Shown in pieces: positions 53,801 to 62,353 of a DNA stretch of 64,000 nucleotides. The stretch is from NCBI GenBank assembly GCA_016198755.1, contig JACQIB010000004.1:1-64000 (forward strand). Reading direction: 5' to 3'. Every line of letters begins with the position of its first letter. Positions within the stretch are counted from its first letter, which is position 1. The notes under the pieces are model-generated. The model worked only from the letters and a program-made list of their open reading frames with translations, ran no database searches and was not told where the DNA came from. Both the position numbers and the translations under genes were made by a program. The DNA comes from Candidatus Aenigmatarchaeota archaeon (lineage in GTDB: Archaea; Aenigmatarchaeota; Aenigmatarchaeia; Aenigmatarchaeales; JACQIB01).

Positions 53801-55633
53801 AGTTTTCTTCGGCAGCTCAGAAACCTTTACTGTTTTAAAATCCCTCTTTTCCAGCCAGCAGTAATCATTATGGTTTAAATTTCTCGATCCAGGGCTTGGA
53901 TATGTTTCCTCATTGTCAGAATACCCATAGTTGCAGAATGAGCTCGCATAATCCATGTTAACGCTGCCACAATTATCAGAGCCTGTTATAGTATTCCCAT
54001 TCCTATCGAAAATAATCTGTTTTGTCGTTATATTCCCTACAGGTTCCTGATTTGCACACAAAGTTTCTATATGTTCCCTATAATATCCAGGTCCCTGATT
54101 AAACAGATATCTCAACTGTTTAACAAAATCTGTTTTCCAATAATCAAGAGTATCATCCAAACCATACTTTTCCTTTGGATTTTTATAGGACATTATAGCC
54201 GGTATTTCTATCTGCTTCAGTTCCAGTTTGTAGTGGCCGCCAGAGGAAGTGTCAACTGAAAAATACTGCTGCGGGATGTTTATGATAGAATAATAATGGT
54301 ATCTGGTGTTTGGAGTATAATAGGGATCATAAACGTTCTCATATCTGGTAACTGTTCCAGAATTCCAGTTAAAGGTTTTCAATGTCTCTTCTGTTCCATT
54401 AGGATATGTTATTGTATAGTAGAAAAGGTGCTGGTTTTTGCTATAATAATTCTTGCCTGCAATCTGGTTTTCCGTTATCTCAGAAAACGAATAGGGATAG
54501 GAATTGAAACTGCTGTATTGGTACTTTCCTGGGCTGTACCAGTCTCTCAGGAGTGCTGAAAATGAAGGTGTTGTTATAGGCTCCTCTTCCCCCCCAACAG
54601 AAACAGCCGGTTCAATAACAGAGTACTTCCTTAACCTTATCGTATCTATAAACCCTCCAATACCCTTATCAGCAAGGCAGTCTGAATCCCCCCAAGTTTC
54701 TATTCTCTGTGTTGGATGATCATCATCCACCCGTTTATTTCCCACTTTCCTGATTCCATCTATAGAAATATCAGCATAAGTCCCATCTGTCTTATAGCTG
54801 ATCTGATACCATTTGTTTGGCTCATAATAGCCGCCATCATACCAGTTATCTTTCCAATATCCCTCGTACAAATGACTGGAATAACCCCAATGGCTCACTG
54901 GAATTTCATTTGCTCCACACCTTCCAAACTGCAAAATCGCAGGGCGCGAGCCAGTTCCAATGTTAAGAGCGCCTGCTGTTTGATTTGGGTACAATTCCAG
55001 ATCCAAAACAAACTTTTTCAGCTGTTCTGGCAGAATAGTGTATGAAGGTTCTGCATTATCCGCGGTTCCCTGTACAAGCATACTGTTCTCTCCGCGGAAA
55101 GCTTCCAAATCTGAAACGCTCACATCTGCAAATGCCGAATCCACCCACCCCTGTGGTTGCCTATCTTTGAAATCTGCAGATTCCTTATCAAAATCCTGGT
55201 AAAAATCAAAAGTTTCCTTCCCACTGCTCCCATATTCAGGAATCTCAGCTCCATAGTAGGCATATATATTTTTTTCTCCCCCCGCGGGGATATTATCAAC
55301 TTTAACCCAGAAAACAGTCTCTTTTGTCCCGCAGGTTAAATAGTCTACCCAGAAAGGATAGGGTTTTGTCCAGCTGGAGTTGTCAAAGCTTTTAGAATCC
55401 GTAAACCTTACATCAGCACATGAAGGTGAAATTTTGTCCTCAGCCAAAAGCCTTTCCGTATCCAGTGTAATTTTTACCTGAAAATCCGCAAGCTCCTGTC
55501 CGCTATTCTTTATTGTTATTGGAACTCTATAATCAAACCCTGCAGCAAAAGCTGGAAGGGAAATAAAAATAGAGAAAATAATAAAACAGACCAAAAACTG
55601 CAATTGACGTATTTTTGTTACCAATGTCCCCAC
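50813..55633 (-). CDS. Polymorphic-toxin-like protein D: DUF2341 ectodomain, CdiA_C-like and metallopeptidase ends
   Basis: The 1606-residue product starts at GTG 55633. It has a signal peptide (about 1-31), DUF2341 (about 32-125), a LamG-like domain (about 130-350), a block shared with E (about 358-625; SALLRDWYSPG), PFVQD at 630-634, a membrane segment (about 653-675) and a coiled coil. Amphipathic helices (about 770-880) and a YG...GRKLTE unit (about 1180-1215) follow. Then comes a domain resembling the CdiA_C endonuclease fold (about 1255-1370; EIVEHSRIG, then KAQQLKR, a VLIEV strand and an IVIVK strand). The C-terminal zinc-peptidase domain has HEIGH at 1469-1473 and DEVTAD, homologous to the first peptidase of A. 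No small gene follows: the next gene, SpoIIM, is convergent. Confidence 0.75.
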   Translation of the reverse strand: MGTLVTKIRQLQFLVCFIIFSIFISLPAFAAGFDYRVPITIKNSGQELADFQVKITLDTERLLAEDKISPSCADVRFTDSKSFDNSSWTKPYPFWVDYLTCGTKETVFWVKVDNIPAGGEKNIYAYYGAEIPEYGSSGKETFDFYQDFDKESADFKDRQPQGWVDSAFADVSVSDLEAFRGENSMLVQGTADNAEPSYTILPEQLKKFVLDLELYPNQTAGALNIGTGSRPAILQFGRCGANEIPVSHWGYSSHLYEGYWKDNWYDGGYYEPNKWYQISYKTDGTYADISIDGIRKVGNKRVDDDHPTQRIETWGDSDCLADKGIGGFIDTIRLRKYSVIEPAVSVGGEEEPITTPSFSALLRDWYSPGKYQYSSFNSYPYSFSEITENQIAGKNYYSKNQHLFYYTITYPNGTEETLKTFNWNSGTVTRYENVYDPYYTPNTRYHYYSIINIPQQYFSVDTSSGGHYKLELKQIEIPAIMSYKNPKEKYGLDDTLDYWKTDFVKQLRYLFNQGPGYYREHIETLCANQEPVGNITTKQIIFDRNGNTITGSDNCGSVNMDYASSFCNYGYSDNEETYPSPGSRNLNHNDYCWLEKRDFKTVKVSELPKKTVWKMEFDIEEPEAAAVVSPFVQDSGSNNEGTNGNNDIAVFPLAAGAAAVAAGAYAIGIFAGKGRIKNIKSGFTAYGAYLKNKAKTVLSFIEQEKDGYWSRRFDTETAERLKASAAWDNYIRKRAVITEDPVRIPVSNIVSNFEAVVNDIQKTIPIIPNIVNSVKDVFTGILHTANDFVSKAIETVKPVIDDFKGFFSDLLKPVKKAVSGVIETVKDMATPIFRAIKPAVELVKSPIERVTEVLSTVLPEVKSPEKNVTITPVGKLVDFILPVQTKRAENRHIDFGNPPELPKIWTPEQEEEAVLPPDGEMVEWDSQPKKSGISSRIGKDSKLFTETKAYYKNLRESKKDYIAKKWKEELRLQDEWNRNYFSKKAKEDLYGETKDEVLRMIEEGVSMETIALEWNDFLNQSEEERLKPVEYSTYMVYYDRATQLIKDGLEFLGGFLKSFFDSFKSLVLAGKFVISDFPAYLSNWLKNSQDPIGDIASVLVSVGKAGLWVLGHPIEVLEGLKELSKGMAEYYSSSAENKGRFVGDIVQLFFGGEILKSLGGIKNLPEAIKLFFNTLKNEKTIATIIEKYGDDVGRLVKEIEVNVGRKLTEKEAEGAAKVMKKILTVEKNQNGEGREAFARYIANKKQPITDPEKIILSEKNKSGPDFEVGDEIVEHSRIGRDSGKENVADAIYKRISVKAQQLKRYEGKTKTVLIEVGEDSHISSEDIENMASDLANKLDMPEWEGIDKIVIVKTGGGIIELSGSSAKTVGSGIKLAMIKNVGEIEAELPDLKKGTKYEFSESSGHFLDTTIYGRTMASDYKKNVGGIQTTWWFGNSAEKISFYTKPISELKSDVKDWLGESVPRFVAKHEIGHKAALESENFWIYYFNIKSEKVRNWIMNKIVDDVGALDEVTADIFAAKNNLGAIDFVHNRYANNIGKDSYDFYRFLVKQLREQAVVTGDKDFLDAALSVEKKYEEFMKKGVLFPAAIAVEELVRNDLYNEGNSK

Positions 55634-55686
55634 GCACTATTAGTTATCTAAGCATAAAAATAGCTGCTTTTTATCATACGACACTC

Positions 55687-58600
55687 TTAGCGCGGCAATA
55701 TATCCATTAACTGATCCTGCACTTCCCCAGCTTCAGCTTCACTCCCAACTTTCCCTTTGTCTATTGTATTGGTTAGCCAATTGTCCATAATATCCTTTGC
55801 TTCATTGTAGTCGGCTTCGCTGACTTTACCTTTATTTATTAAAGCTTTTATCGGTATGTGCGCTTGGTTAGCAAGCCTGCTATCCCCAGTTCTTTTAGCC
55901 AAAAGCTCCGCAGAAATAATACTTTCAATCTGAGTGGCAGAAAACTGCCTGTCAATATTTTCATTCAAAGCATCCGTTATATCAGCTACCCTGTAATTTA
56001 CCATATCCTTGAATACCTTATCCCCAGCCTTTACTCTAACTAACGCATCAGCTTCCAGTTCATTGAACCAGGTTTTGCTTCCGTGTTCGAATTTCTCCAT
56101 ATAGAAACCTAGATTTCCTTCAAATCTATTCTTTGCAATAAACACATGTCCCATTTCGTGTGCGAAAACAAAGTCTATTACCCTAGGCACTATTGGCGTT
56201 GAGCTTCCAATCCTTATTGTATCAAAGTTTGCCTGTGCAAATGTTCCCTTCTCAACATCCCCCACAACAATTTTATTTGGACTAAACCCAAAGTTTTTCT
56301 CCTGCTTTCTAACAGCTTCCTGCAGCACTTCAAAATCCTCTTTATTGAGTGAGGATAGAGGTTTGTCCCTGCGTATAACACCTACCGCAGCTTCTCCAAA
56401 TGCAAAAACAGACCTGTCTAAAATAGCATTCACTGCGTTGTCCATATCCTCTATAATACCCCCATACCTCCTCTTTCCCTCCTCATTCGCCAGAACCATT
56501 TTCGCAAGTTCGTGATGTGTGGTAAACAACCCCCCAAGGTTCAATGTCATTTTTGCAAAATCAGTTTCCAGTTTTGTGAAAGTTGAAAGGGTATTGGAAG
56601 TCTTTAAGTCAACACCAAGCTCCATGAGATTGTTTCCTTTGACAACAACAATTTTGTCTATGTTTTCCCAACCAAAAGAATCTGCAGTTTTTAAGTCTTC
56701 TAACATATCTTTAGCATCATCCAAATCAAATTTAGATTTTTCTTCTATTTCTATAAGAACAGTCCTTGTTTTGTCCTTTACATATTTTAACTGTTCTGAC
56801 TTGTTTCTTAATCTCCAAGTAATATCTCTGTATTCTGCAGGTGTTCCTATTTTTGTATGTTCTATAACTTCCCCAGGAATTCCATAATCCAATAGTTTTG
56901 GACCGGCTTTAGGTTCTATAACTAAGTCCATGGTGTTGGTTATTGGGACGTCTTTAGTTGCCAGATATTTTGAAACAGCTTCCCTACCTTCCATGAGTTT
57001 TCCTGTAGAATCTCTTGATTCTAACAGTTTTTTACTAACCTTTGTAATGTCTTCAATTTCCTCTTTTCCAAATTTCCTCCCAGATATTTTAACAGTCTGT
57101 TCAACAACTCTTGCAACTTCTACTCCATAGCTCTTGGTTATTTGTTTTAAAATACTTTTAGTCAATCCTGACCCTTTCAGCAACTCTTTGGCCCCCTTAC
57201 TCCCAACACCGCCACCAATAAGACCTAATGGTGCGAACATAGCTCTAGTGGTATCGTCCTCATCAGCTCTTCCAACACTCTCCTTTGCTCCATAAACAGC
57301 CAAATCAGCAGCAGAACTCACAGCTCCCAGCCCAATACCAGCAGCTAGTATTGGAATTCCTATACCACCAACAGGAGTCAACACAACCCCTGCTGCTATC
57401 AACCCAATACCAATCAATCCCATCGCATCTGCAGATTTCTTTATTTCCTCGCTCTTATCTACAACAAAGTCTCTAGCACTGTTCACAGCATTTATAATAG
57501 GCTGCCCAATCAAAGGAATCTTTCCTACAGTATCCAGCACTCCACCAACAAGCTTCTTTGCATTCCCCAGAACATTCCCAAAGAAGCCCATAACATTATC
57601 CAAAATTCCCTTTGGCTCAGCCTTTGCTGGAGCCGAAACTAAAGGTGCAGCAGGTTTTCCTAGCTCAGGAGTATAAACAACAGCAGGCCTTGCTTCAAGT
57701 TGACTCTGTATTTGCATTCCTAAGCCAGCTAACTGCGCAGACAGCTCTTTGTTATCAGAATTCTCAGACAAATACTGCATTCTTTCCACAAACCAGCCAG
57801 GATCCCCCTTTCCAGACTTTAACATGTCTATTGCTTCCTGCGCTTGGTTAGCAGCCCAGATAGTTTGTTTATTTTCCTCAAGCCACTGGGCTTTCTGTTT
57901 CTCAGCCTGTGCTGCATTGAATTGTGCCCACATTGCAGCTTCAGCTCTCATCCTAGCCTCCCAAAGCTTTACCCAGTATCCATTTTTCTCTTCCTGTATA
58001 AAGTCTAAAATTTCCTTTGATCTTTTCAAAAGATTATTCCCATAATCTGTAAACCCTTCCTTTATTCCAGTTATAACTTTTCCAGTACGTGGGCTCCTGC
58101 TTAGCAAAACAATTCCGCCTGCTCCCGCAGCAAGCACAGCTCCGGCAGCTAATGGGATTGCTGCGCCTCCTGCTGCCCCAGCATTTTCATTCCCTGTCCC
58201 GCCCCCTCCAGAATCCTGAATGAACGGGTTTGAAATAAAGTTTTCAGCTACTCCAGTATCCCCGTTATCATAGCTTACAAATATTGGCTGTGAGAATGTA
58301 TCATTCCTCTCATCTGCCCGTGCAACAAATTCTAAAGTATAATCTCCCTCTTCTTGTGGTGAGAACAGGAAAGGATAAGTTGTACTACTCAATTTGGGAA
58401 TATTTAAACTCTCTATATCAGTTTCTGCTTTGTATATTCTAACTTCGTCTATAGCACCCTTGAAGTATTCGTTGTTATTCCAAAAGCCAGCTCCAATAGC
58501 CTGCTGCCTGTTTGTTTTAACCTTCCCTGTCATTGGCCTTTCAAAGTCCAGCTTCCCATCAACATACCCGCGTGCATATACACCATCATAAACATACTCC

Positions 58601-61600
58601 ATCTTGTGCCATTCCCCATTGGAAACAATATTTTGCCCTCCCCCATTATAGAACTGGCCATTTTCTGTTGTTAGGTGGTAGCGCAGAGTGTTTCCGCCAG
58701 CTGTAGCAGCAACCCCAACATCAGTCCAATCCGGCCCGCTTCCATATATCCATCTCCATGTACCGAAATCATCCACCTTGAACCATGCTTCTATTTTGAA
58801 CCCACTCAAGCCATTCAGAATGTTTGGCACTTCAATTCTCTGTTTGCCATCAAAACTGGCAGCCTGCCCTGAAAATCCTCCTGTAAACACAGCCGTATTA
58901 TTAACAATTATTCTAAAATCAGAGATTGTTCCTATGTAGTATTCGTTCTTGTTCCATGTACCAGCCCCGATAGCCTGCTGGCGGGAAGTCTTTACCTTCC
59001 CGGTTATCTGCCTTGAAAAGTCTAATTTCCCGTCTATATACCCTGCTACAACATTTCCATCATACACATATCTCAGATGGTATACTTTTCCTGGAACAAG
59101 TTGGGTTATCCCATTCCCATCATAGAATGCGCTGTTTTCTGTTGTCATGTGGTAGCGCAAAATGTCCCCGCCAGCCGTAATAGCAACCCCAACATCAGTC
59201 AAATCCGGCCCATTCCCATATATCCACTGCCAGTTTGCCTGTTTATTGTATGTAAAATATGTATTTATCTCGAAATTCCCAAGTCCGTTTATGACATTTG
59301 GAACATCCATTTTCTCAGAGCCACCAAAAGCAATATTACCCATGGCAGAATACAAAACTGTCCCAATAAGATTGCCATTTCTCTCCCCAATGCTGTCTAT
59401 AAAGTTCCCATCAAAGCTCCAGTTTGCTAATAGTGTGTATTTCGGGGGCGTGCGGTTTTTGGAGAGCATATTTGAAATATACGCATTCATGTCCATCGGG
59501 CCCTGCGGTCGCATCCCAACAAGGTAAGTATTGTCTCCATAAGCAGGCTGCAAAAGCTCGGGGTTAGAAAAATCGCTTTTCAGAACCAAATCCCCTTTAT
59601 CTACAGTCAACTCAGAAAGCAGGAAAGAAACCCTCAACTCCCCAAGAGCACGCACTTCAGCACTCCCAGGCTCCGGAGGCTGGCTCAATGCCTGCTCCAT
59701 TACTTTATTTCCATCCAGAAGCCAGACAACCTTGTCTTTGTAAACATCCAGTTCAAATGTGTGTTCTGTTCCTGACAAGTCCCCTAAAAATACTGATGGA
59801 GGCCACTGCTGCCCAACAGGTATTACATCAGAGACAGCATAGAGTCTCCTGTACCATCCATCCCAGAAAAATCCCAGAAAGTTGTTCATAGGGAAATTTT
59901 CTTTGGTTCTGTACATCATTTGTATATTGTTATAGTTCAGCTCACTATACCCAGCTTCTATAGTTCCTTTCCATTTGATTTTTACAGGATAACCAAATTT
60001 ATCCTGTGTTTTGAAAGTTGCAGAGCTACTATACCAGCCGCATCCATTAGGATCACCACCACACCCATGTCTATCATATCGTGATTCTGGTGAAGGTTGT
60101 GCCGGGAAATTTGTGCCTCCGGAAAGCTTTAGTTTTCCATTCTGCAAAATATAGGGTTTCCCCCACTCGGGCTCTGAAATTATAGAGAATGTATAGCTTG
60201 AATATTTATCCACTGCAGCTTGGTTGCTTGCAGTAAAGTTCAGGAATTTATCTCCCCCATTAATATTTCCTGTAATCTGTCCGTCTCCCAAATCTATTTG
60301 GAACTCTTTTAGCTGGAATTCCACTGAACCCCCATAAGCTATTATTCCAATTCTCGAAGCTGGCAGCGGGTTTGATAGCGCTACTTCGTTAATCTTGTTC
60401 CCATCCAAAAACCAGACAAGCTTATCCTTCAAAACCTGCAGTTCATATGTGTGTTCTTTGTTGACTTCTGGCTGGCCCAAATTAACATTACCCACGTAGT
60501 TTGTATTCATAGCACCGCTATCAAAGGTACCAAGATAAAAACCAATAAAATTCCCATTATTATGTCCCATTGAAAAATCTTCTTGATCCCCATAGACCAT
60601 ATTCACCATACCAGCCTGGTAAAAAGCATATTTTCCCTTCCACTTTATTTTTAGCGGATATGAAAATTTATCAGTTGTAATTATTTTCCTGTATCCTATA
60701 CCATCGTTTGTTATTTTCATAAATGATGTATCCCCCTTTACTTCAGCTCCGAGCTTCAAATAAGAATATTTTTCTTTTGTTTCTTCCGCGGTCTGCGTTT
60801 TCCAAACATTCATTATCAGGCCCGCGGGCTCAGAAGTGTTAATAAAAAAGAAAGCATCCTCAGCAGGCCTGAAAGCAGGATTTGTTTTGCACTCTATATC
60901 CCCGCAAGCTTTAACAGCAGTTATTGTTAAGGGCTGTTTAACATCAAACTCGTGAGTCCAAATAACCCCAACCTGCAAATCCTTTACTTTAATCTTTTCA
61001 AAATTATTTCTTTCAATCCAGCATTTGTCTGTTCTGGCGTGGTTTACATAGCTTCCATACCTGTCATTTTCCGTATATTCATAATAATTATATTTACATA
61101 CATAGCCTGAAGCAGGATTCATGTTATAGTTCCCGCAGCTTGTTGTAGGGTAATTTATTGGGCCATATCTGTTTACTGTCACAGCTGTTTTCAGAGTAAT
61201 GTTACCAACAGGTCCCTCTGCTGCACAATTTTCATCCCTATACTCTCTCCACCAATCCCCATTGTTCCATGAAGAGGAATAGTACATCGTGTTTATGGTT
61301 TCTGCCCGCCATTTATCCAGCTTATCCTCAAGATTATAATTTTCCATTGGGTTCTTAGACAACATTATTTTCGGTATTTCAACCCTTCTCAATTCCACTT
61401 TATAATGTCCATAATCCGATATATCGGCAGTAAGATTCATAGCTGTGATATCTATTTTTGAAGTATAGTGGTACCTGTATTCCGGTATCCACTCAGGAGT
61501 CATTTTCACATAATCAGAACTCGTTGCATCTGCAGTGTTTATTCTCTGCTCATAGAGAACCTTTTCAGTACCGTTAGGATAAACCAGAACATAATAGAAA

Positions 61601-61869
61601 ATATTATAACCATTTCCATAGTTGTTGCTTCCTGCAAGCTCTCCCCTAACTTCCCTATGGGAAAACGATGAGCCATCTGGAGCAGAATAATGATAAACGT
61701 AGTCCCCTTCAGAGTACCAGTCCCTGAGCACAGCTGAATAGGACGGGGCTTGAACTGAATAGGTATCTACTCCAGTTCCCTTCTCTATAACTTCAGCTGC
61801 AGCAAACTGGGCAAAAAACCCTAAGAAAACAAGGGCAAATACAGCTGAAATAATCACTTTTCTATACAT
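55687..61869 (-). CDS. Polymorphic-toxin-like protein E: two LamG domains, CdiA_C-like and metallopeptidase ends
   Basis: The 2060-residue product starts at ATG 61869, with GGGGGGA just upstream; ATG 61881 is less likely. It has a signal peptide (about 1-23), the block shared with D (about 30-320), beta-sandwich units (about 330-800), two tandem LamG domains (about 810-970 and 980-1143) and PFIQD at 1215-1219. A membrane segment (about 1235-1260), a coiled coil, a hydrophobic pre-toxin-like stretch (about 1480-1535) and a GRKFGKEE unit (about 1597) follow. The end comprises a CdiA_C-like domain (about 1650-1770; EVIEHTKIG, then KSEQLK) and a zinc peptidase with HEMGH at 1904-1908 and NELEAD, homologous to that of C. 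It lies 53 nt upstream of D on the same strand. Confidence 0.75.
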   Translation of the reverse strand: MYRKVIISAVFALVFLGFFAQFAAAEVIEKGTGVDTYSVQAPSYSAVLRDWYSEGDYVYHYSAPDGSSFSHREVRGELAGSNNYGNGYNIFYYVLVYPNGTEKVLYEQRINTADATSSDYVKMTPEWIPEYRYHYTSKIDITAMNLTADISDYGHYKVELRRVEIPKIMLSKNPMENYNLEDKLDKWRAETINTMYYSSSWNNGDWWREYRDENCAAEGPVGNITLKTAVTVNRYGPINYPTTSCGNYNMNPASGYVCKYNYYEYTENDRYGSYVNHARTDKCWIERNNFEKIKVKDLQVGVIWTHEFDVKQPLTITAVKACGDIECKTNPAFRPAEDAFFFINTSEPAGLIMNVWKTQTAEETKEKYSYLKLGAEVKGDTSFMKITNDGIGYRKIITTDKFSYPLKIKWKGKYAFYQAGMVNMVYGDQEDFSMGHNNGNFIGFYLGTFDSGAMNTNYVGNVNLGQPEVNKEHTYELQVLKDKLVWFLDGNKINEVALSNPLPASRIGIIAYGGSVEFQLKEFQIDLGDGQITGNINGGDKFLNFTASNQAAVDKYSSYTFSIISEPEWGKPYILQNGKLKLSGGTNFPAQPSPESRYDRHGCGGDPNGCGWYSSSATFKTQDKFGYPVKIKWKGTIEAGYSELNYNNIQMMYRTKENFPMNNFLGFFWDGWYRRLYAVSDVIPVGQQWPPSVFLGDLSGTEHTFELDVYKDKVVWLLDGNKVMEQALSQPPEPGSAEVRALGELRVSFLLSELTVDKGDLVLKSDFSNPELLQPAYGDNTYLVGMRPQGPMDMNAYISNMLSKNRTPPKYTLLANWSFDGNFIDSIGERNGNLIGTVLYSAMGNIAFGGSEKMDVPNVINGLGNFEINTYFTYNKQANWQWIYGNGPDLTDVGVAITAGGDILRYHMTTENSAFYDGNGITQLVPGKVYHLRYVYDGNVVAGYIDGKLDFSRQITGKVKTSRQQAIGAGTWNKNEYYIGTISDFRIIVNNTAVFTGGFSGQAASFDGKQRIEVPNILNGLSGFKIEAWFKVDDFGTWRWIYGSGPDWTDVGVAATAGGNTLRYHLTTENGQFYNGGGQNIVSNGEWHKMEYVYDGVYARGYVDGKLDFERPMTGKVKTNRQQAIGAGFWNNNEYFKGAIDEVRIYKAETDIESLNIPKLSSTTYPFLFSPQEEGDYTLEFVARADERNDTFSQPIFVSYDNGDTGVAENFISNPFIQDSGGGGTGNENAGAAGGAAIPLAAGAVLAAGAGGIVLLSRSPRTGKVITGIKEGFTDYGNNLLKRSKEILDFIQEEKNGYWVKLWEARMRAEAAMWAQFNAAQAEKQKAQWLEENKQTIWAANQAQEAIDMLKSGKGDPGWFVERMQYLSENSDNKELSAQLAGLGMQIQSQLEARPAVVYTPELGKPAAPLVSAPAKAEPKGILDNVMGFFGNVLGNAKKLVGGVLDTVGKIPLIGQPIINAVNSARDFVVDKSEEIKKSADAMGLIGIGLIAAGVVLTPVGGIGIPILAAGIGLGAVSSAADLAVYGAKESVGRADEDDTTRAMFAPLGLIGGGVGSKGAKELLKGSGLTKSILKQITKSYGVEVARVVEQTVKISGRKFGKEEIEDITKVSKKLLESRDSTGKLMEGREAVSKYLATKDVPITNTMDLVIEPKAGPKLLDYGIPGEVIEHTKIGTPAEYRDITWRLRNKSEQLKYVKDKTRTVLIEIEEKSKFDLDDAKDMLEDLKTADSFGWENIDKIVVVKGNNLMELGVDLKTSNTLSTFTKLETDFAKMTLNLGGLFTTHHELAKMVLANEEGKRRYGGIIEDMDNAVNAILDRSVFAFGEAAVGVIRRDKPLSSLNKEDFEVLQEAVRKQEKNFGFSPNKIVVGDVEKGTFAQANFDTIRIGSSTPIVPRVIDFVFAHEMGHVFIAKNRFEGNLGFYMEKFEHGSKTWFNELEADALVRVKAGDKVFKDMVNYRVADITDALNENIDRQFSATQIESIISAELLAKRTGDSRLANQAHIPIKALINKGKVSEADYNEAKDIMDNWLTNTIDKGKVGSEAEAGEVQDQLMDILPR

Positions 61870-61942
61870 TTGTCCCCCCATCTATTTGTATAGACAGTTT
61901 TAAAAACCTATCTTTTGTGGCAACACTGCTCTGGAAACCGCA

Positions 61943-61950
61943 TATTTATA
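61943..61950 (+). promoter_or_regulatory. TATA box of the 61972 gene
   Basis: TATTTATA centred 26 nt before ATG 61972; it supports the shorter start over a frame opening at 61915. Confidence 0.6.
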
Positions 61951-61971
61951 CATTTCTTTCCAATTCTGTAC

Positions 61972-62316
61972 ATGATTTTTCCGGATTCTGGGAGGCGCCC
62001 AACAAGCTGGGACCAAGTTAGGATTTTTGATGACTTGGTTTCGTCTGAGGATGCAGAAAAGACAAGAGCCATACTATCCGGAGCTGAAAGGCGGTGCCCA
62101 TACCTTAAAATGCAGGGAAAATGGCCTTATTGTGGAAAGGGGCAGGTAATTGAGCCAGATGCACCTCAGCTGAAACCAACCCCAGACAATCCAATCTACA
62201 ATACCCATCTGGGTCATGAGTTTATGGAAATTTTCTGTGCAAGGGATTTTGAGGAATGTCTGGTATACAAGGGCGAAAAATCCCATAGGGCAGATTGGCT
62301 TGAAAACCTGCGCTGA
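61972..62316 (+). CDS. Small cysteine-containing protein
   Basis: The 114-residue soluble product has four cysteines in two groups (CPYLKMQGKWPYC at about 43-55 and a later FCARDFEEC), which could bind a metal or an iron-sulfur centre. There is no signal peptide. The TATA box 26 nt upstream fixes the start. It lies between genes E and F on the opposite strand and is not coupled to either. Family unknown to me. Confidence 0.55.
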   Translation: MIFPDSGRRPTSWDQVRIFDDLVSSEDAEKTRAILSGAERRCPYLKMQGKWPYCGKGQVIEPDAPQLKPTPDNPIYNTHLGHEFMEIFCARDFEECLVYKGEKSHRADWLENLR

Positions 62317-62353
62317 CTGTACAATGGAGGCTTTCCAATAAAATTCCAATATA

